Assembly: GCF_042681825.1 (NCBI RefSeq)
Contig: NZ_JBHUGH010000010.1
Span: forward strand, 62,001-126,000
Origin: Halodurantibacterium flavum
GTDB lineage: Bacteria; Pseudomonadota; Alphaproteobacteria; Rhodobacterales; Rhodobacteraceae
DNA: 64,000 bases
Direction: 5' to 3'
Below, in pieces: positions 43,924 through 53,636 of the stretch (positions are counted from its first letter, which is position 1; each line of letters opens with the position of its first letter). The notes below the pieces were generated by a model, which saw only the letters and a program-made list of their open reading frames with translations, was not told where the DNA came from and did not search any database. The translations under genes and the position numbers were made by a program.

Positions 43924-45267
43924 ATGGCCGGTATTCCGCACGACCATTATGAGCCCAAGACGGGGGGCGAGAAGTGGCTCCACCGCCGTCTTCCGGTGGT
44001 GGCACTTCTTTATGACACGATCATGCTGCCCACGCCCAAGAACCTGAACTGGATGTGGATCTGGGGCATCGTCCTCATGTTCACGCTGGTCCTGCAGATC
44101 GTGACCGGCATCGTTCTGGTCATGCACTACACGCCGCATGTCGATCTCGCCTTTGCAAGCGTCGAGCACATCATGCGGAACGTGAATGCCGGCCACATGA
44201 TCCGCTACCTGCACGCCAATGGCGCGTCGCTCTTCTTCGTGGCGGTCTACCTCCATATCTTCCGCGGCCTCTACTACGGCTCCTACAAGGAACCGCGCGA
44301 GGTGACGTGGATCATCGGGATGCTGATCTACCTTCTGATGATGGCGACCGCCTTCATGGGGTACGTTCTGCCCTGGGGCCAGATGTCCTTCTGGGGCGCG
44401 ACCGTGATCACCGGCCTTTTCGGCGCCATTCCGGGCCTCGGCGAAAGCATCCAGACCTGGCTTCTGGGTGGTCCGGCGGTGGACAACGCGACGCTCAACC
44501 GCTTCTTCTCGCTGCACTATCTGCTGCCCTTCGTGATTGCCGGTCTGGTGATCGTCCATGTCTGGGCGTTCCACCACACGGGCAACAACAACCCGACCGG
44601 GGTCGAGGTGCGCCGCACCTCCAAGGAAGAGGCCGCGCGCGACACGGTTCCGTTCTGGCCTTACTACATCCTCAAGGATTTCGTGGGCCTCGGCGTCGTC
44701 CTGATCATCTTCTTCGCCATCGTCGGCTTCATGCCGAACTACCTCGGGCACCCGGACAACTACATCCCGGCGAACCCGCTTGCGACGCCGTCGCATATCG
44801 TGCCCGAATGGTACTTCCTGCCGTTCTACGCGATCCTGCGCGCCTTCACGAGCGATGTGTGGATCGTGCAGCTGACGCAGTTCGTGACCTTCGGCATCAT
44901 CGACGCGCGCTTCTTCGGGGTGCTGGCGATGTTCGGCGCCATCGCGGTCATGGCGCTGGCGCCCTGGCTCGACACGTCGTCGGTGCGGTCGGGTCGCTAC
45001 CGGCCGATGTTCAAGTGGTGGTTCTGGCTGCTGATCGTCGACTTCCTGGTGCTGACCTGGGTGGGCGCGATGCCGGCCGAGGGGATCTATACCTGGATTT
45101 CGCTGATCGGATCGACCTACTGGTTCGCCTACTTCCTTGTCATCCTGCCGCTGCTTGGCGTGATCGAGAAGCCGCTGACCCCGCCCGCGACGATCGAAGA
45201 GGCCTTCCTCGCTGCGAACTCCAAGAAAAAGGGTGGCTCTGACACCCCGGCCATGCCGGCCGAGTGA
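43924..45267 (+). CDS. petB: Cytochrome b of the bc1 complex
   Basis: 447 residues with eight membrane spans; the long bacterial C-terminus is present. Heme-ligand histidines lie in spans B and D ([16 protein letters not shown], and [21 protein letters not shown]). The Qo-site PEWYF motif is at about residue 295 ([14 protein letters not shown]), and the cd-helix region is [17 protein letters not shown]. Part of petABC; start at 43924 is preceded by GGGAGAGTAAG. Confident. Confidence 0.98.
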   Translation: MAGIPHDHYEPKTGGEKWLHRRLPVVALLYDTIMLPTPKNLNWMWIWGIVLMFTLVLQIVTGIVLVMHYTPHVDLAFASVEHIMRNVNAGHMIRYLHANGASLFFVAVYLHIFRGLYYGSYKEPREVTWIIGMLIYLLMMATAFMGYVLPWGQMSFWGATVITGLFGAIPGLGESIQTWLLGGPAVDNATLNRFFSLHYLLPFVIAGLVIVHVWAFHHTGNNNPTGVEVRRTSKEEAARDTVPFWPYYILKDFVGLGVVLIIFFAIVGFMPNYLGHPDNYIPANPLATPSHIVPEWYFLPFYAILRAFTSDVWIVQLTQFVTFGIIDARFFGVLAMFGAIAVMALAPWLDTSSVRSGRYRPMFKWWFWLLIVDFLVLTWVGAMPAEGIYTWISLIGSTYWFAYFLVILPLLGVIEKPLTPPATIEEAFLAANSKKKGGSDTPAMPAE

Positions 45268-45287
45268 AAGAGAAAGGACTGTCACAG

Positions 45288-46082
45288 ATGATCCGCAAAC
45301 TTGCACTCACCGCCTTCATGGCGCTGGCACTGACGGCAGGCGGCGCACAGGCCGCAGGCGAAGAGGGGCATGTCGTCGACTTCGAATTCCCGTTCGAAGG
45401 TCCCTTCGGCCGCTATGACCGGAACCAGCTTCAGCGGGGCCTGCAGATCTACACCGAGGTCTGCGCGGCCTGCCACGGGCTGCAGCACGTGCCGTTCCGC
45501 ACCCTGGGGGATGAGGGCGGACCCGCCCTGCCCGAGGATCAGGTTCGTGCCTATGCCGCGAACTTCGAGGTGTTCGATCCGGAAATCGACGATTTCCGTC
45601 CTGCCGCCGCCCCCGACCATTTCCCGGGAAGCGGTCTGGAAACCGCCCCTGACCTGAGCCTGATGGCCAAGGCGCGTTCCGGTTTCCACGGCCCCTACGG
45701 GCTGGGCATCAACCAGCTTCTGCGCGGGATCGGCGGGCCGGAATACATTGCCTCGATCCTCTACACCTACACGGGTGAAGAACGTGAAGAGGCCGGCACC
45801 GTGTTCTATGAAAACCTCGCCTTCCCGGGCGGGTGGATCGCCATGGCGCCGCCGCTTTACGATGGCGCGGTGGAATTCGCCGATGGCAGCCCGAACGACG
45901 TGCGTTCCCTGTCCAAGGACGTGTCGGCCTTCCTGATGTGGACCGCCGAACCCAAGATGATGGCGCGCAAGCAGGCGGGCCTGACCGGCGTGATCTTCCT
46001 GACGGTGCTGACGGTGCTTCTCTATCTGACGAACAAGCGTCTGTGGATGAAGGTCAAGTACGACACCCGCCGCGAGCACTGA
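45288..46082 (+). CDS. petC: Cytochrome c1
   Basis: 264-residue precursor with Sec signal ([19 protein letters not shown]), covalent heme motif CAACH (Cys59, Cys62, His63), the sixth-ligand methionine region [13 protein letters not shown], and a C-terminal membrane anchor (about 235-253). The start at 45288 follows AGGA; a GTG at 45264 overlapping petB is a poorer start. Compared with the R. capsulatus protein as I recall it (280 residues), the segment after GGPEY lacks the Cys144-Cys167 loop: only the two heme cysteines are present. Confidence 0.96.
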   Translation: MIRKLALTAFMALALTAGGAQAAGEEGHVVDFEFPFEGPFGRYDRNQLQRGLQIYTEVCAACHGLQHVPFRTLGDEGGPALPEDQVRAYAANFEVFDPEIDDFRPAAAPDHFPGSGLETAPDLSLMAKARSGFHGPYGLGINQLLRGIGGPEYIASILYTYTGEEREEAGTVFYENLAFPGGWIAMAPPLYDGAVEFADGSPNDVRSLSKDVSAFLMWTAEPKMMARKQAGLTGVIFLTVLTVLLYLTNKRLWMKVKYDTRREH

Positions 46083-46104
46083 TCCCGGCAAACCTGTTCA
46101 AGCG

Positions 46105-46128
46105 AACGCGCCCTCCGGGGCGCGTTTT
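46105..46128 (+). terminator. Intrinsic terminator of petABC
   Basis: AACGCGCCC (46105-46113) pairs with GGGCGCGTT (46118-46126) around a 4-base loop, followed by TTTT. It also lies at the 3' end of convergent thiQ. Confidence 0.88.
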
Positions 46129-46132
46129 GCGT

Positions 46133-46837
46133 TTATCCGCCCTGGCCGAGATAGGCCCGCAGCGCAGGCGGCGGGTCGGCGAAGATCTTTTCGGTCGCCA
46201 TGGGCGGCAGCGCGATGCCGTCGGCGACCAGCACCGTCTGGTCGCAAAGGCGCCGGGCATCGGCCGGATCATGTGTCACCATCAGCAGTGTCAGACGCTG
46301 TTCCGCCGCAATCCTGCCCACAAGATCCAGCATCTCGGACTTCAGCGCGGGGCCGAGCGCCGAGAACGGCTCATCCAGTAACAGAAGGGGACGGCGCCGC
46401 AACAGAACGCGGGCCAACGCGACGCGGCTTTGCTGCCCGCCCGACAACTGCGCCGGGCGCCGGTCGCCAAGCCCCGTCAGCCCGACGCGGTCGAGGGCGG
46501 CCATCACCTCGGCACGCTCGGCCGGCGAAAGCCGCAGATTGGGGCGCAGGCCAAGCGCGACATTCTGGAACACCGTCAGGTGTGGAAAGAGGTTATTGTC
46601 CTGAAAGAGGATGCTGAGCGGGCGCGCCCCCGGATCGCACGCGCTCAGATCGTCAGACCCCCAGCGGATGACACCCGTAACCGGCATCAGGAATCCGGCA
46701 ATCGCGGCAAGCAATGTGGATTTTCCCGCGCCCGAAGGGCCGATGATGGCGACCCGCGCACCCGTCGCAACGGGAAACGAAGCTGTCAGGCGGAACGCGC
46801 CCTGCTGCAGGATGATGTCCTCAAGTTCGAGCCCCAA
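46133..46837 (-). CDS. thiQ: Thiamine ABC transporter ATPase
   Basis: 234 residues. Walker A is GPSGAGKSTL, Q-loop in FQDNNLFPHLTV, signature QLSGGQQSRVALARVLL, Walker B LLLLDEPFSALG, and the H-loop TLLMVTHDPADA. It starts inside thiP, at TTG 46837 or GTG 46849; both overlap the thiP stop, so translation is coupled. The frame is open further upstream inside thiP but with no family sequence. ThiQ assignment rests on the operon with thiP, thiB and the TPP riboswitch. Confidence 0.9.
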   Translation of the reverse strand: MGLELEDIILQQGAFRLTASFPVATGARVAIIGPSGAGKSTLLAAIAGFLMPVTGVIRWGSDDLSACDPGARPLSILFQDNNLFPHLTVFQNVALGLRPNLRLSPAERAEVMAALDRVGLTGLGDRRPAQLSGGQQSRVALARVLLRRRPLLLLDEPFSALGPALKSEMLDLVGRIAAEQRLTLLMVTHDPADARRLCDQTVLVADGIALPPMATEKIFADPPPALRAYLGQGG

Positions 46838-48383
46838 GACGCCCCCCACGATCGAAAATCCAGAAGGCCGCAAGGCTGAGGCCCAGCAAAAGCACCGCCG
46901 CGCCCGACGCGTCGGCCATCCTGTAGGCGCCCATGAGCCGCTGCAACTGCATCGGCAGCGTGGCATTCCCGGCCTCGGCAAAAAGGACGATGACCCCCAG
47001 ATCGCCCATCGACAGGGCAGCGGCCAGCCCACCCGCAAAGCCAAGGGGCGCGCGGAGTGGCGGAAGGATCACGAACCGCAGCCGCGCCAGACCACGGATG
47101 TTCAGGCTGTCCGCAAGCCGCCTCAGATCACGGTCGGCCTGGCGTAGCGCGGGCAAGATCGCGCGCAGCGCGAAAGGAAGCGCCATGGTCGCATTGACCA
47201 GCGCCGTGACCGCAAGCGCCAGCCGCGCCGGATCGACAAGGGGGAACACGATCAGGAAAAGCCCCGTTCCCATCACCAGCGGCGAGGCCGCGAGCGAGAG
47301 CATTCCGGCAAGCTCCAACCCGCCGGACAGGGACCGCCGCGCCCGCAGGATCGCGATCCCCAGAAACAGGGCAAAGACGAGTGTCAGGCAGGCCGACCCC
47401 AGCGCCACGACGACCGACCGCCCCGCAGCGGACCAGACGGCAGCGGGCAGGTGCGGGATGCGCGGCAGCCCCGCCGCGACGACCATCCCGAGCGGAAGCA
47501 GCAGAAAGACCATCGCCAAGGCGACCGCGATCAGGTCGACCGTGAGGCGCCCCCTTTTGTCCCAGCGCTGAACCGGGCGGCCAAGCCCCGCAAGGCTGTC
47601 CGTCAGCGGCACGCGCAGCGCAATCAGGGTCGCCGCCGCGCAGAGCGCGAACTGAACCCCCGCCAGCATCGCCGCCCGCCCGAGGTCGAAGTCGTAGCGG
47701 AACGCCTGATAGATCGCGAGTTCCACCGTGGTCGCCCGCGGACCTCCGCCGAGCGTCAGCGCGACGGCAAAGCTTGTGAGGCATATGAGGAATATCGCGA
47801 GCAGCGCGCCGGGCAGCACCGTTCGCAGCATCGGCACCTCGATCCGGCGCAGGATGTCGTAAGGCCGGAACCCAAGCGATGCCGCCACCCGGAAACGCTC
47901 GGCCGGGATCGACTGCCACCCCTGAAGGATGAGCCGGGTCGCCAATGGCATGTTGAAGAACACATGGGCCAGGATGACACCCTGCGGGCCATAGATCCGC
48001 AGGGGCGGAAGGCCGAGCGCCATCAGCCAGTCGTTGAAAATCCCGTTTCGGCCAAAGACTGCCAGAAGCCCCAGAACCGCCACCAGCGTCGGCAAGAGGA
48101 ACGGGGCGCCCAGCAGGGTGACGATGATCTGCCGGCCGCGAAAGCTGCGCCGTGCAAGGGCGCGCGCGACCGGGATCGCCAGTGCCACGGAAAGTCCTGC
48201 CGACAGTGCGGCCTGCCAGACGGTAAACCGGATTGCCGCCCAGTCCGCCGGCCCAAGCCCCGATGTCCCGCCCGCGCGCCAGAACACCGCCCCAAGGGCG
48301 CCCAGCGTCAGCAGGAGAAGCAGCGCCGCGACCGCGACGCCGCCCCATCCTGCGCGCCCTAGCGGCTGAGCGCCGAGAGCCAT
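46821..48383 (-). CDS. thiP: Thiamine ABC transporter permease (fused halves)
   Basis: 520 residues with about 12 membrane spans and two binding-protein-dependent permease domains in one chain, each with an EAA-like loop (first SLGFRPYDILRRIEVPM, second NIRGLARLRFVILPPL). This duplicated layout is that of ThiP and the ferric FbpB permeases. Start at 48383 overlaps the thiB stop by 25 bases. The TPP riboswitch upstream of thiB distinguishes it from iron permeases. Confidence 0.92.
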   Translation of the reverse strand: MALGAQPLGRAGWGGVAVAALLLLLTLGALGAVFWRAGGTSGLGPADWAAIRFTVWQAALSAGLSVALAIPVARALARRSFRGRQIIVTLLGAPFLLPTLVAVLGLLAVFGRNGIFNDWLMALGLPPLRIYGPQGVILAHVFFNMPLATRLILQGWQSIPAERFRVAASLGFRPYDILRRIEVPMLRTVLPGALLAIFLICLTSFAVALTLGGGPRATTVELAIYQAFRYDFDLGRAAMLAGVQFALCAAATLIALRVPLTDSLAGLGRPVQRWDKRGRLTVDLIAVALAMVFLLLPLGMVVAAGLPRIPHLPAAVWSAAGRSVVVALGSACLTLVFALFLGIAILRARRSLSGGLELAGMLSLAASPLVMGTGLFLIVFPLVDPARLALAVTALVNATMALPFALRAILPALRQADRDLRRLADSLNIRGLARLRFVILPPLRAPLGFAGGLAAALSMGDLGVIVLFAEAGNATLPMQLQRLMGAYRMADASGAAVLLLGLSLAAFWIFDRGGRLGART

Positions 48384-49342
48384 GTGGCCAGCGCGCCATC
48401 GCGGCGCGCCGCAGCCTCGGCCGGCGGCAGCAGAAGCGCCCGGTCAGGTGTGGGAAGATCCGCGAAGCCTTGGGCAAGCCCCGCCTCGGGCAGGACTGCC
48501 GGATACATCCAGTTGGTCTCTGGCAGGATGGCCTGAAACGCATCGGTCAGCATGAAGTCCAGAAACCGCGTTGCGAGTTCGGGCTGGTCGCTGGCGGCCA
48601 ACATTCCGGCGACCTCGACCTGAAGGTAATGCCCTTCCTCGAAGATCGCCGCCGTCTTGCTGTCATCCCCCTCGGCGATGATGTGATAGGCGGGCGAGGT
48701 CGTGTAGGACAGAACCATGTCGGCCTCGCCGTTCAGGAACAGCCCGTAGGCCTCGGACCAGCCGGGCGTCACGGTCAGGATACGGGGGGCGAGGCCCTGC
48801 CAGATCTCGGGCGCGCGGTCGCCATAGGCGGCCTCGACCCACATCAGGAGGCCGAGGCCGGGGGTCGACGAACGCGGATCCTGAATGACCACCTGCAGGT
48901 CAGAGGCAATCAGATCCCCAAAGCTCGCCGGCGGATCGGCAAGGTCTGTGTCGTGGACGAAGGCGAAATAGCCCCAGTCGTAGGGCAGGAAGAGCGGATC
49001 GTCCCACGCCACCGGCAGGTCATGGTCCGGCGTCAGCCCATGTGGCGCGATCAGCCCGGTCTCGGCGGCAATGGCGGTAAGGTTGGTGTCGAGCCCGAGC
49101 ACGATATCCGCCGGGCTACGCGCGCCTTCCAGTTGCAGCCGCGCCAGAAGCGCCGCGCCATCGCCCGCGCCGACAAAGGTCACGGTGCAGTCGCAGACCG
49201 CCTCGAACGCGGACTTGACCTGCGGCCCGGGGCCCCATTCGGACACGAAGCTGTCATAGGTGTAGATCGTCAGTTCGGGCGTCTGGGCCAGGGCCGGGGC
49301 GGTGGCCAGGATCAGTCCCGCAGCAAGCGTCGGATAACGCAT
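48359..49342 (-). CDS. thiB: Thiamine-binding periplasmic protein
   Basis: 327-residue precursor beginning MRYPTLAAGLILATAPALAQ, a Sec signal. LTIYTYDSFVSEWGPGPQVKSAFE at the mature N-terminus, VTFVGAGDGAALLARLQLEG, and YDWGYFAFVHDT are recognisable ThiB/TbpA segments. Start at 49342 has GGAGGATGAA immediately upstream; an ATG 4 codons earlier lacks one. Delivers thiamine or TPP to ThiPQ. Preceded by a TPP riboswitch. Confidence 0.95.
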   Translation of the reverse strand: MRYPTLAAGLILATAPALAQTPELTIYTYDSFVSEWGPGPQVKSAFEAVCDCTVTFVGAGDGAALLARLQLEGARSPADIVLGLDTNLTAIAAETGLIAPHGLTPDHDLPVAWDDPLFLPYDWGYFAFVHDTDLADPPASFGDLIASDLQVVIQDPRSSTPGLGLLMWVEAAYGDRAPEIWQGLAPRILTVTPGWSEAYGLFLNGEADMVLSYTTSPAYHIIAEGDDSKTAAIFEEGHYLQVEVAGMLAASDQPELATRFLDFMLTDAFQAILPETNWMYPAVLPEAGLAQGFADLPTPDRALLLPPAEAAARRDGALATWLSALSR

Positions 49343-49399
49343 TTCATCCTCCATTGCGACGGGCGGGGTCAGGATGCGCGATATGGGGATGCGCCGCTT

Positions 49400-49485
49400 G
49401 CCTTCCCTCCGCCGGTCTTAACCGGTTCAGGTTCAACGGGTTCGCGCAGCGCGCATCTCAGCCCGGCAGGGCACCCCGAGGTAGG
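49400..49485 (-). promoter_or_regulatory. TPP riboswitch (THI element)
   Basis: Read on the minus strand, the leader of thiB shows the conserved aptamer: CGGGGTGCC and GGGCTGAGA (bases about 49480-49455), then ACCCGTTGAACCTGAACC (about 49443-49425) and GGTTAAGACCGGCGGAGGGAA (about 49425-49402). The order and spacing fit the TPP aptamer. Binding of thiamine pyrophosphate should switch off thiBPQ. Confidence 0.93.
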
Positions 49486-49580
49486 GCCGACCCTAATCAC
49501 CCCCGCGCCCGGTCACAAGCGGAAAGGCTTGAGCGCGCGCGCCCGCGGGGGTAACAGAAACCCCAAGCAAAGGGGCGCCC

Positions 49581-50684
49581 ATGTCATTCAACACCTTCGG
49601 CCACATGTTCCGCGTCACCACCTGGGGCGAAAGCCACGGCCCGGCGCTTGGCGCGACGGTCGACGGGTGCCCGCCGGGCGTGCCGGTCGAGGCCACGCAG
49701 CTCCAGCACTGGCTCGACCTGCGCAAGCCGGGGCAGAACCGGTTCACCACCCAGCGGCGCGAGCCGGATGAGGTCGAGATCCTTTCGGGCGTCTTCGAGG
49801 GGCAGAGCACCGGCACCCCGATCCAGTTGATGATCCGCAATACGGACCAGCGGTCCAGGGACTATGGCGAGATCGCCGAGGCGTTCCGCCCGGGCCATGC
49901 CGACATCACCTATTGGCAGAAATACGGCATCCGCGACTATCGCGGCGGCGGGCGGTCCAGCGCGCGGGAAACCGCGGCCCGGGTGGCGGCAGGCGGTGTG
50001 GCGCGGGCCGCCCTGGGGGTTCTGGCGCCGGGTGTTTCCGTGACGGGCTACATGGTCCAGATGGGGCCGCACCGGATCGACCGGGCGCGTTTCGACGCGG
50101 CGGAAATCGCGCGCAATCCGTTCTGGACCCCCGATGCGCAGGCGGCGAAGGACTGGGCCGACTATCTGGATGCGCTCCGGAAATCCGGCGATTCGGTCGG
50201 TGCGGTGATCGAGGTTGTCGCCCGGGGCGTGCCGCCGGGTCTTGGCGCGCCGATCTATGCGAAACTGGACAGCGATCTGGCGGCGGCGATGATGTCGATC
50301 AATGCCGTCAAAGGCGTCGAGATCGGTGAGGGCATGGCGGCGGCCGCCCTGACCGGGACCGAGAATGCCGATGAGATTCGCATGGGGCCCGACGGGCCGG
50401 AATATCTGTCGAACCACGCGGGTGGAATTCTGGGCGGTATTTCGACCGGGCAGGATGTGGTTGTGCGGCTGGCGGTCAAGCCGACCTCTTCGATCCTGAC
50501 GCCCCGGCGCAGCGTGACGCGCACCGGGCAGGAAACCGATCTGGTCACCAAGGGCCGGCACGATCCCTGCGTGGGTATCCGCGCCGTGCCGGTGGCCGAG
50601 GCAATGATGGCCTGTGTCATCCTCGATCACCTGCTGCTGCATCGCGGGCAGGTGGGCGAGGGTGCGCGCGGTCGCATCGGGTAA
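49581..50684 (+). CDS. aroC: Chorismate synthase
   Basis: FMN-dependent elimination of phosphate from EPSP to chorismate, the last shikimate step. 367 residues: [18 protein letters not shown] at the N-terminus is the first family signature, with the catalytic His in [22 protein letters not shown] and the C-terminal [20 protein letters not shown] follow. Start at 49581 (MSFNTFGH). The gene is divergent from the thiB leader and convergent with the hup gene. Confidence 0.97.
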   Translation: MSFNTFGHMFRVTTWGESHGPALGATVDGCPPGVPVEATQLQHWLDLRKPGQNRFTTQRREPDEVEILSGVFEGQSTGTPIQLMIRNTDQRSRDYGEIAEAFRPGHADITYWQKYGIRDYRGGGRSSARETAARVAAGGVARAALGVLAPGVSVTGYMVQMGPHRIDRARFDAAEIARNPFWTPDAQAAKDWADYLDALRKSGDSVGAVIEVVARGVPPGLGAPIYAKLDSDLAAAMMSINAVKGVEIGEGMAAAALTGTENADEIRMGPDGPEYLSNHAGGILGGISTGQDVVVRLAVKPTSSILTPRRSVTRTGQETDLVTKGRHDPCVGIRAVPVAEAMMACVILDHLLLHRGQVGEGARGRIG

Positions 50685-50725
50685 GGCGGCCTGTCAGGAT
50701 CCCCACGGGCATAGTGCCAAAGAAA

Positions 50726-50749
50726 AAGGCCGTCCCTCGGGACGGCCTT
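50726..50749. terminator. Intrinsic terminator, aroC/hup
   Basis: AAGGCCGTCC (50726-50735) and GGACGGCCTT (50740-50749) form a 10-bp stem with loop CTCG. On the minus strand it is followed by a run of T, so it is a strong terminator for the HU gene and may also stop aroC transcripts. Confidence 0.88.
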
Positions 50750-50781
50750 GTGGTTTCCGCGGGCGGGCCGCGGAAATCCGA

Positions 50782-51072
50782 TCAGCTGTTCACGCTGTCC
50801 TTGAGCGCCTTGGCGATCGTGACCTTGACGACCTTGTCGGCGGGCTTGGAAATCTGCTCGCCCGTGGCGGGGTTGCGCACCATACGTTCGGGGCGGGTGC
50901 GGCAGGCAAACTTGCCCAGACCGGGAAGCGTGACAGCGCCGCCTTCGGCGACTTCGCGCGTGATGAGCGTGCCGAGCGCGTCAAGCGCTGCGCCGGCGGT
51001 TTTCTTGTCCGAACCCATCTCCTCGGCCAAAGCGGCGACGAGTTGAGTCTTGGTCATCGGTTTCGTGGTCAT
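50782..51072 (-). CDS. HU-family DNA-binding protein
   Basis: 96-residue nucleoid protein. MTKTQLVAALAEEMGSDKKTA at the N-terminus, ALDALGTLITREVAEG, GLGKFACRTRPERMVRNPATGE across the beta arm with the RNPATG tip, and a C-terminal KPADKVVKVTIAKALKD. Start at 51072 (MTTKPMTK) has GAGGAG upstream; MTKTQL at 51057 is also possible. Homodimeric HU rather than IHF is likely, as IHF subunits have distinct arms. Confidence 0.92.
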   Translation of the reverse strand: MTTKPMTKTQLVAALAEEMGSDKKTAGAALDALGTLITREVAEGGAVTLPGLGKFACRTRPERMVRNPATGEQISKPADKVVKVTIAKALKDSVNS

Positions 51073-51210
51073 CTCCAGTCTCCTCGTTCCTGGGCCCTGG
51101 GCGGGCCACTGTTTTATTTCAGGTGCCGCATGGCAGATCATTGACTTGCTACACTATCTTTTGGGGCGTTTCGCAAGCTAAAAGCTGTCGCAATTGGCTG
51201 TTTCCCGCCG

Positions 51211-52695
51211 TCAAAGAAAGGCTGTTTCCTCAAAGCTACGCAATTTACGGCTGTGTATGCGTTCCAGCGGCATCTCGCGCAGGCGTTCCATCGCGCGCAC
51301 CCCGATCTGAAGATGGCGCGTGACCTGGGTGCGGTAGAATTCCGTCGCCATGCCGGGCAGCTTCAGTTCCCCGTGCAGGGGCTTGTCCGACACGCAAAGA
51401 AGGGTGCCGTAGGGAACGCGGAACCGGAACCCGTTCGCCGCGATCGTGGCGCTTTCCATGTCGAGCGCCACGGCACGCGATTGCGACAGGCGCCGGACCG
51501 GGCCGGACTGGTCGCGCAATTCCCAGTTGCGGTTGTCGATGGTGGCCACGGTGCCGGTCCGCATGATCCGCTTGAGCTCGTAGCCCCCGAGCCCCGTCAC
51601 CTCGGCCACGGCCTCTTGCAGGGCGATCTGGATCTCGGCCAGCGCCGGGATCGGAACCCAGATCGGCAGGTCCGCGTCGAGCACATGATCTTCGCGCAGA
51701 TAGGCATGGGCCAGCACGAAATCGCCAAGCCTCTGGCTGTTCCGAAGCCCGGCGCAATGGCCCACCATCAGCCAGGCATGTGGCCGCAGCACCGCAATAT
51801 GGTCGGTCGCGGTCTTTGCGTTCGAGGGGCCGACGCCGATATTGACCAGCGTGATGCCGTTCCCGTCCGCGCGCTTGAGATGATAGGTCGGCATCTGCGG
51901 CAGCTTGAGCGGTAGGGGCAAGGGCGCCTCGGCATCCGTCACCACATGGTTGCCCGGGCCGACAAAGGCGGTGTAGCCGCTTTCGGGATCGGCAAGGGCC
52001 TGCCGGGCGACCGTCTCGAATTCCTCGATATAGAACTGATAGTTGGTGAAAAGGACGTAGTTCTGGAAATGCTCCGCCTCGGTGGCGGTGTAATGCGATA
52101 GCCGTGCCAGCGAATAATCCACACGCTGGGCGGTGAAGGGGGCCAGGGGCGCCGAACCGTCCGCGTTGCTGACCGCATAGCCGTTCACGATGTCATCGTT
52201 CGTCGTCGCCAGATCCGGGACGTCGAACACATCCCGCAGGGAAAAGTCCAGTACGCCCTCCTGCGGGACATTCACCGCCGGATTGTTCGCCACCGCGAAA
52301 TGCACGGGCATCGCCGTGTCAGAGGTGCCGATCTGGACATCCACCCCGTGGTTCCGCATCAGAAGGTCGATCTGCTGGCGCAGATAGGCGCGGAACAGAT
52401 CCGGGCGCGTCACGGTCGTCGCATAGGTGCCCGGGCCCGGCACATGGCCAAAGCTCAGCCGGCTGTCCGCCTTGTCGAAGCTTGTCGTCGTGATGCGGAT
52501 TTCCGGATAGAAGGCACGATAGCGCGCCTGCGGACGGCCTTCCTTGATCGTCTGGGCAAAATGCTGATGCAGGAACTGCGTCGCCGTCTCGTAAAGCTCT
52601 TCCAGATGCTGCACCGCTGCCTCGGCGTCGGAAAAAACCTGCGCCGGAGGTTTGGGCGGGGTCAGGATCGGCAGCGTCGTATCGGGATGGTTCAT
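51211..52695 (-). CDS. amn: AMP nucleosidase
   Basis: Hydrolyses AMP to adenine and ribose-5-phosphate. 494 residues: N-terminal regulatory domain (about 1-180) and C-terminal phosphorylase-fold catalytic domain with LVNIGVGPSNAKTATDH, AWLMVGHCAGLRNSQRLGDFVLAHAY, and VALDMESATIAANG with the purine-binding acidic residue. The length and the two-domain form fit bacterial Amn, not a purine phosphorylase. The operon context is not informative. Confidence 0.95.
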   Translation of the reverse strand: MNHPDTTLPILTPPKPPAQVFSDAEAAVQHLEELYETATQFLHQHFAQTIKEGRPQARYRAFYPEIRITTTSFDKADSRLSFGHVPGPGTYATTVTRPDLFRAYLRQQIDLLMRNHGVDVQIGTSDTAMPVHFAVANNPAVNVPQEGVLDFSLRDVFDVPDLATTNDDIVNGYAVSNADGSAPLAPFTAQRVDYSLARLSHYTATEAEHFQNYVLFTNYQFYIEEFETVARQALADPESGYTAFVGPGNHVVTDAEAPLPLPLKLPQMPTYHLKRADGNGITLVNIGVGPSNAKTATDHIAVLRPHAWLMVGHCAGLRNSQRLGDFVLAHAYLREDHVLDADLPIWVPIPALAEIQIALQEAVAEVTGLGGYELKRIMRTGTVATIDNRNWELRDQSGPVRRLSQSRAVALDMESATIAANGFRFRVPYGTLLCVSDKPLHGELKLPGMATEFYRTQVTRHLQIGVRAMERLREMPLERIHSRKLRSFEETAFL

Positions 52696-52776
52696 GGAGT
52701 GCCTTGCGCATGGGGATCAGCCTTCGGGCCGCCATAAGGCCCAAAAACCGGTTCCGGTGCAAGCGTAGCCGGCGGG

Positions 52777-53625
52777 TCAGTCCGTCCCGGCCGGTACGAC
52801 AAGCACGTCCGCCCGTGCCTCGCGGGCGACGCGCAGGGCGACGCTGCCGAGGATATTCGCCATGATCGGTCCACGCCCCCGGCTGCCCAGCACGATCAGG
52901 TCGACACCCGGAGCGCGTGACAGACGGACCAGCACCACCTCGGGCAGGCCGACAAAGACCCGGGGGCGGGTGTTGGGCCAGTCTGCCGCGCGTTCCTGGA
53001 GGCCGGCGGCCGTCTGGCGGCGCAGATCGTTGCGCCAGCGCGTGATCTCGGCCTTGGGGGTTCCGGAAAGGAGCAGCGCCTGCTCGAAGTCCATCGGCAG
53101 GTCGGTCACCGCCACCAGTTGCAGCGGATGCCCGGGGCAAAGCGCCGCTGCCGTCCGCAGCCCCGCCTGTGCCGCGGGGGAATCGTCCAGCCCCACCAGA
53201 ACGCCGCAATAATCCCCGTCCGGGGGTCGGCGCACGATCAGGACCGGCACCGTGGCCTGCCGCAGGACCCGGTCGGTGGTCGACCCGATAATGCGGGCAG
53301 AGAGGCTCTTTTGTTCGTTCGGGCCAAGCACGATCAGATCGGCCCCCAGGTCTTCGGCGCAGGCGGTGATGATGGCGGCCGGATTGCCGAACTCGATCCG
53401 CAGTGGCGGATCGCCCGCATCGGCGAGCGTTTCGGCAAGTGCCTCACGGGTCGCGCGCATCGCGGCCTCTTTCGCCGCGCCGTCCATGGCAAGGCCGAGC
53501 GAGCCGTGCAGGACGCTGATCACCGTCAGGTCGGCGGCGTGTTGCAGCGCAAGATGGCGGGCGCGCTGCAGGATGCGATGTGCATGTGGTCCAGGTGTGA
53601 CCGCAGCCAGAATATGGCGGGGCAT
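52777..53625 (-). CDS. Tandem universal stress protein
   Basis: 282 residues with two UspA domains. The first (about 1-140) ends with VLGPNEQKSLSARIIGSTTDRVLRQATVPVLIV; the second (about 145-282) with VLGSRGRGPIMANILGSVALRVAREARADVLVV. The G-x2-G-x9-GS/T phosphate-binding pattern is good in the second domain and changed in the first. Start at ATG 53625 with AAGGAG 7 bases upstream; a GTG two codons earlier is less likely. Rides downstream of rsmD with 11 bases between, and may share its transcript. Confidence 0.9.
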   Translation of the reverse strand: MPRHILAAVTPGPHAHRILQRARHLALQHAADLTVISVLHGSLGLAMDGAAKEAAMRATREALAETLADAGDPPLRIEFGNPAAIITACAEDLGADLIVLGPNEQKSLSARIIGSTTDRVLRQATVPVLIVRRPPDGDYCGVLVGLDDSPAAQAGLRTAAALCPGHPLQLVAVTDLPMDFEQALLLSGTPKAEITRWRNDLRRQTAAGLQERAADWPNTRPRVFVGLPEVVLVRLSRAPGVDLIVLGSRGRGPIMANILGSVALRVAREARADVLVVPAGTD

Positions 53626-53636
53626 TGGCACCTCCT

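Noticed and set aside
46838..47044. Upstream extension of thiQ inside thiP
   Set aside because: It lies in another frame of a coding permease and has Cys/Arg/Trp-rich shadow sequence; a start at 46837 or 46849 fits ABC ATPases.
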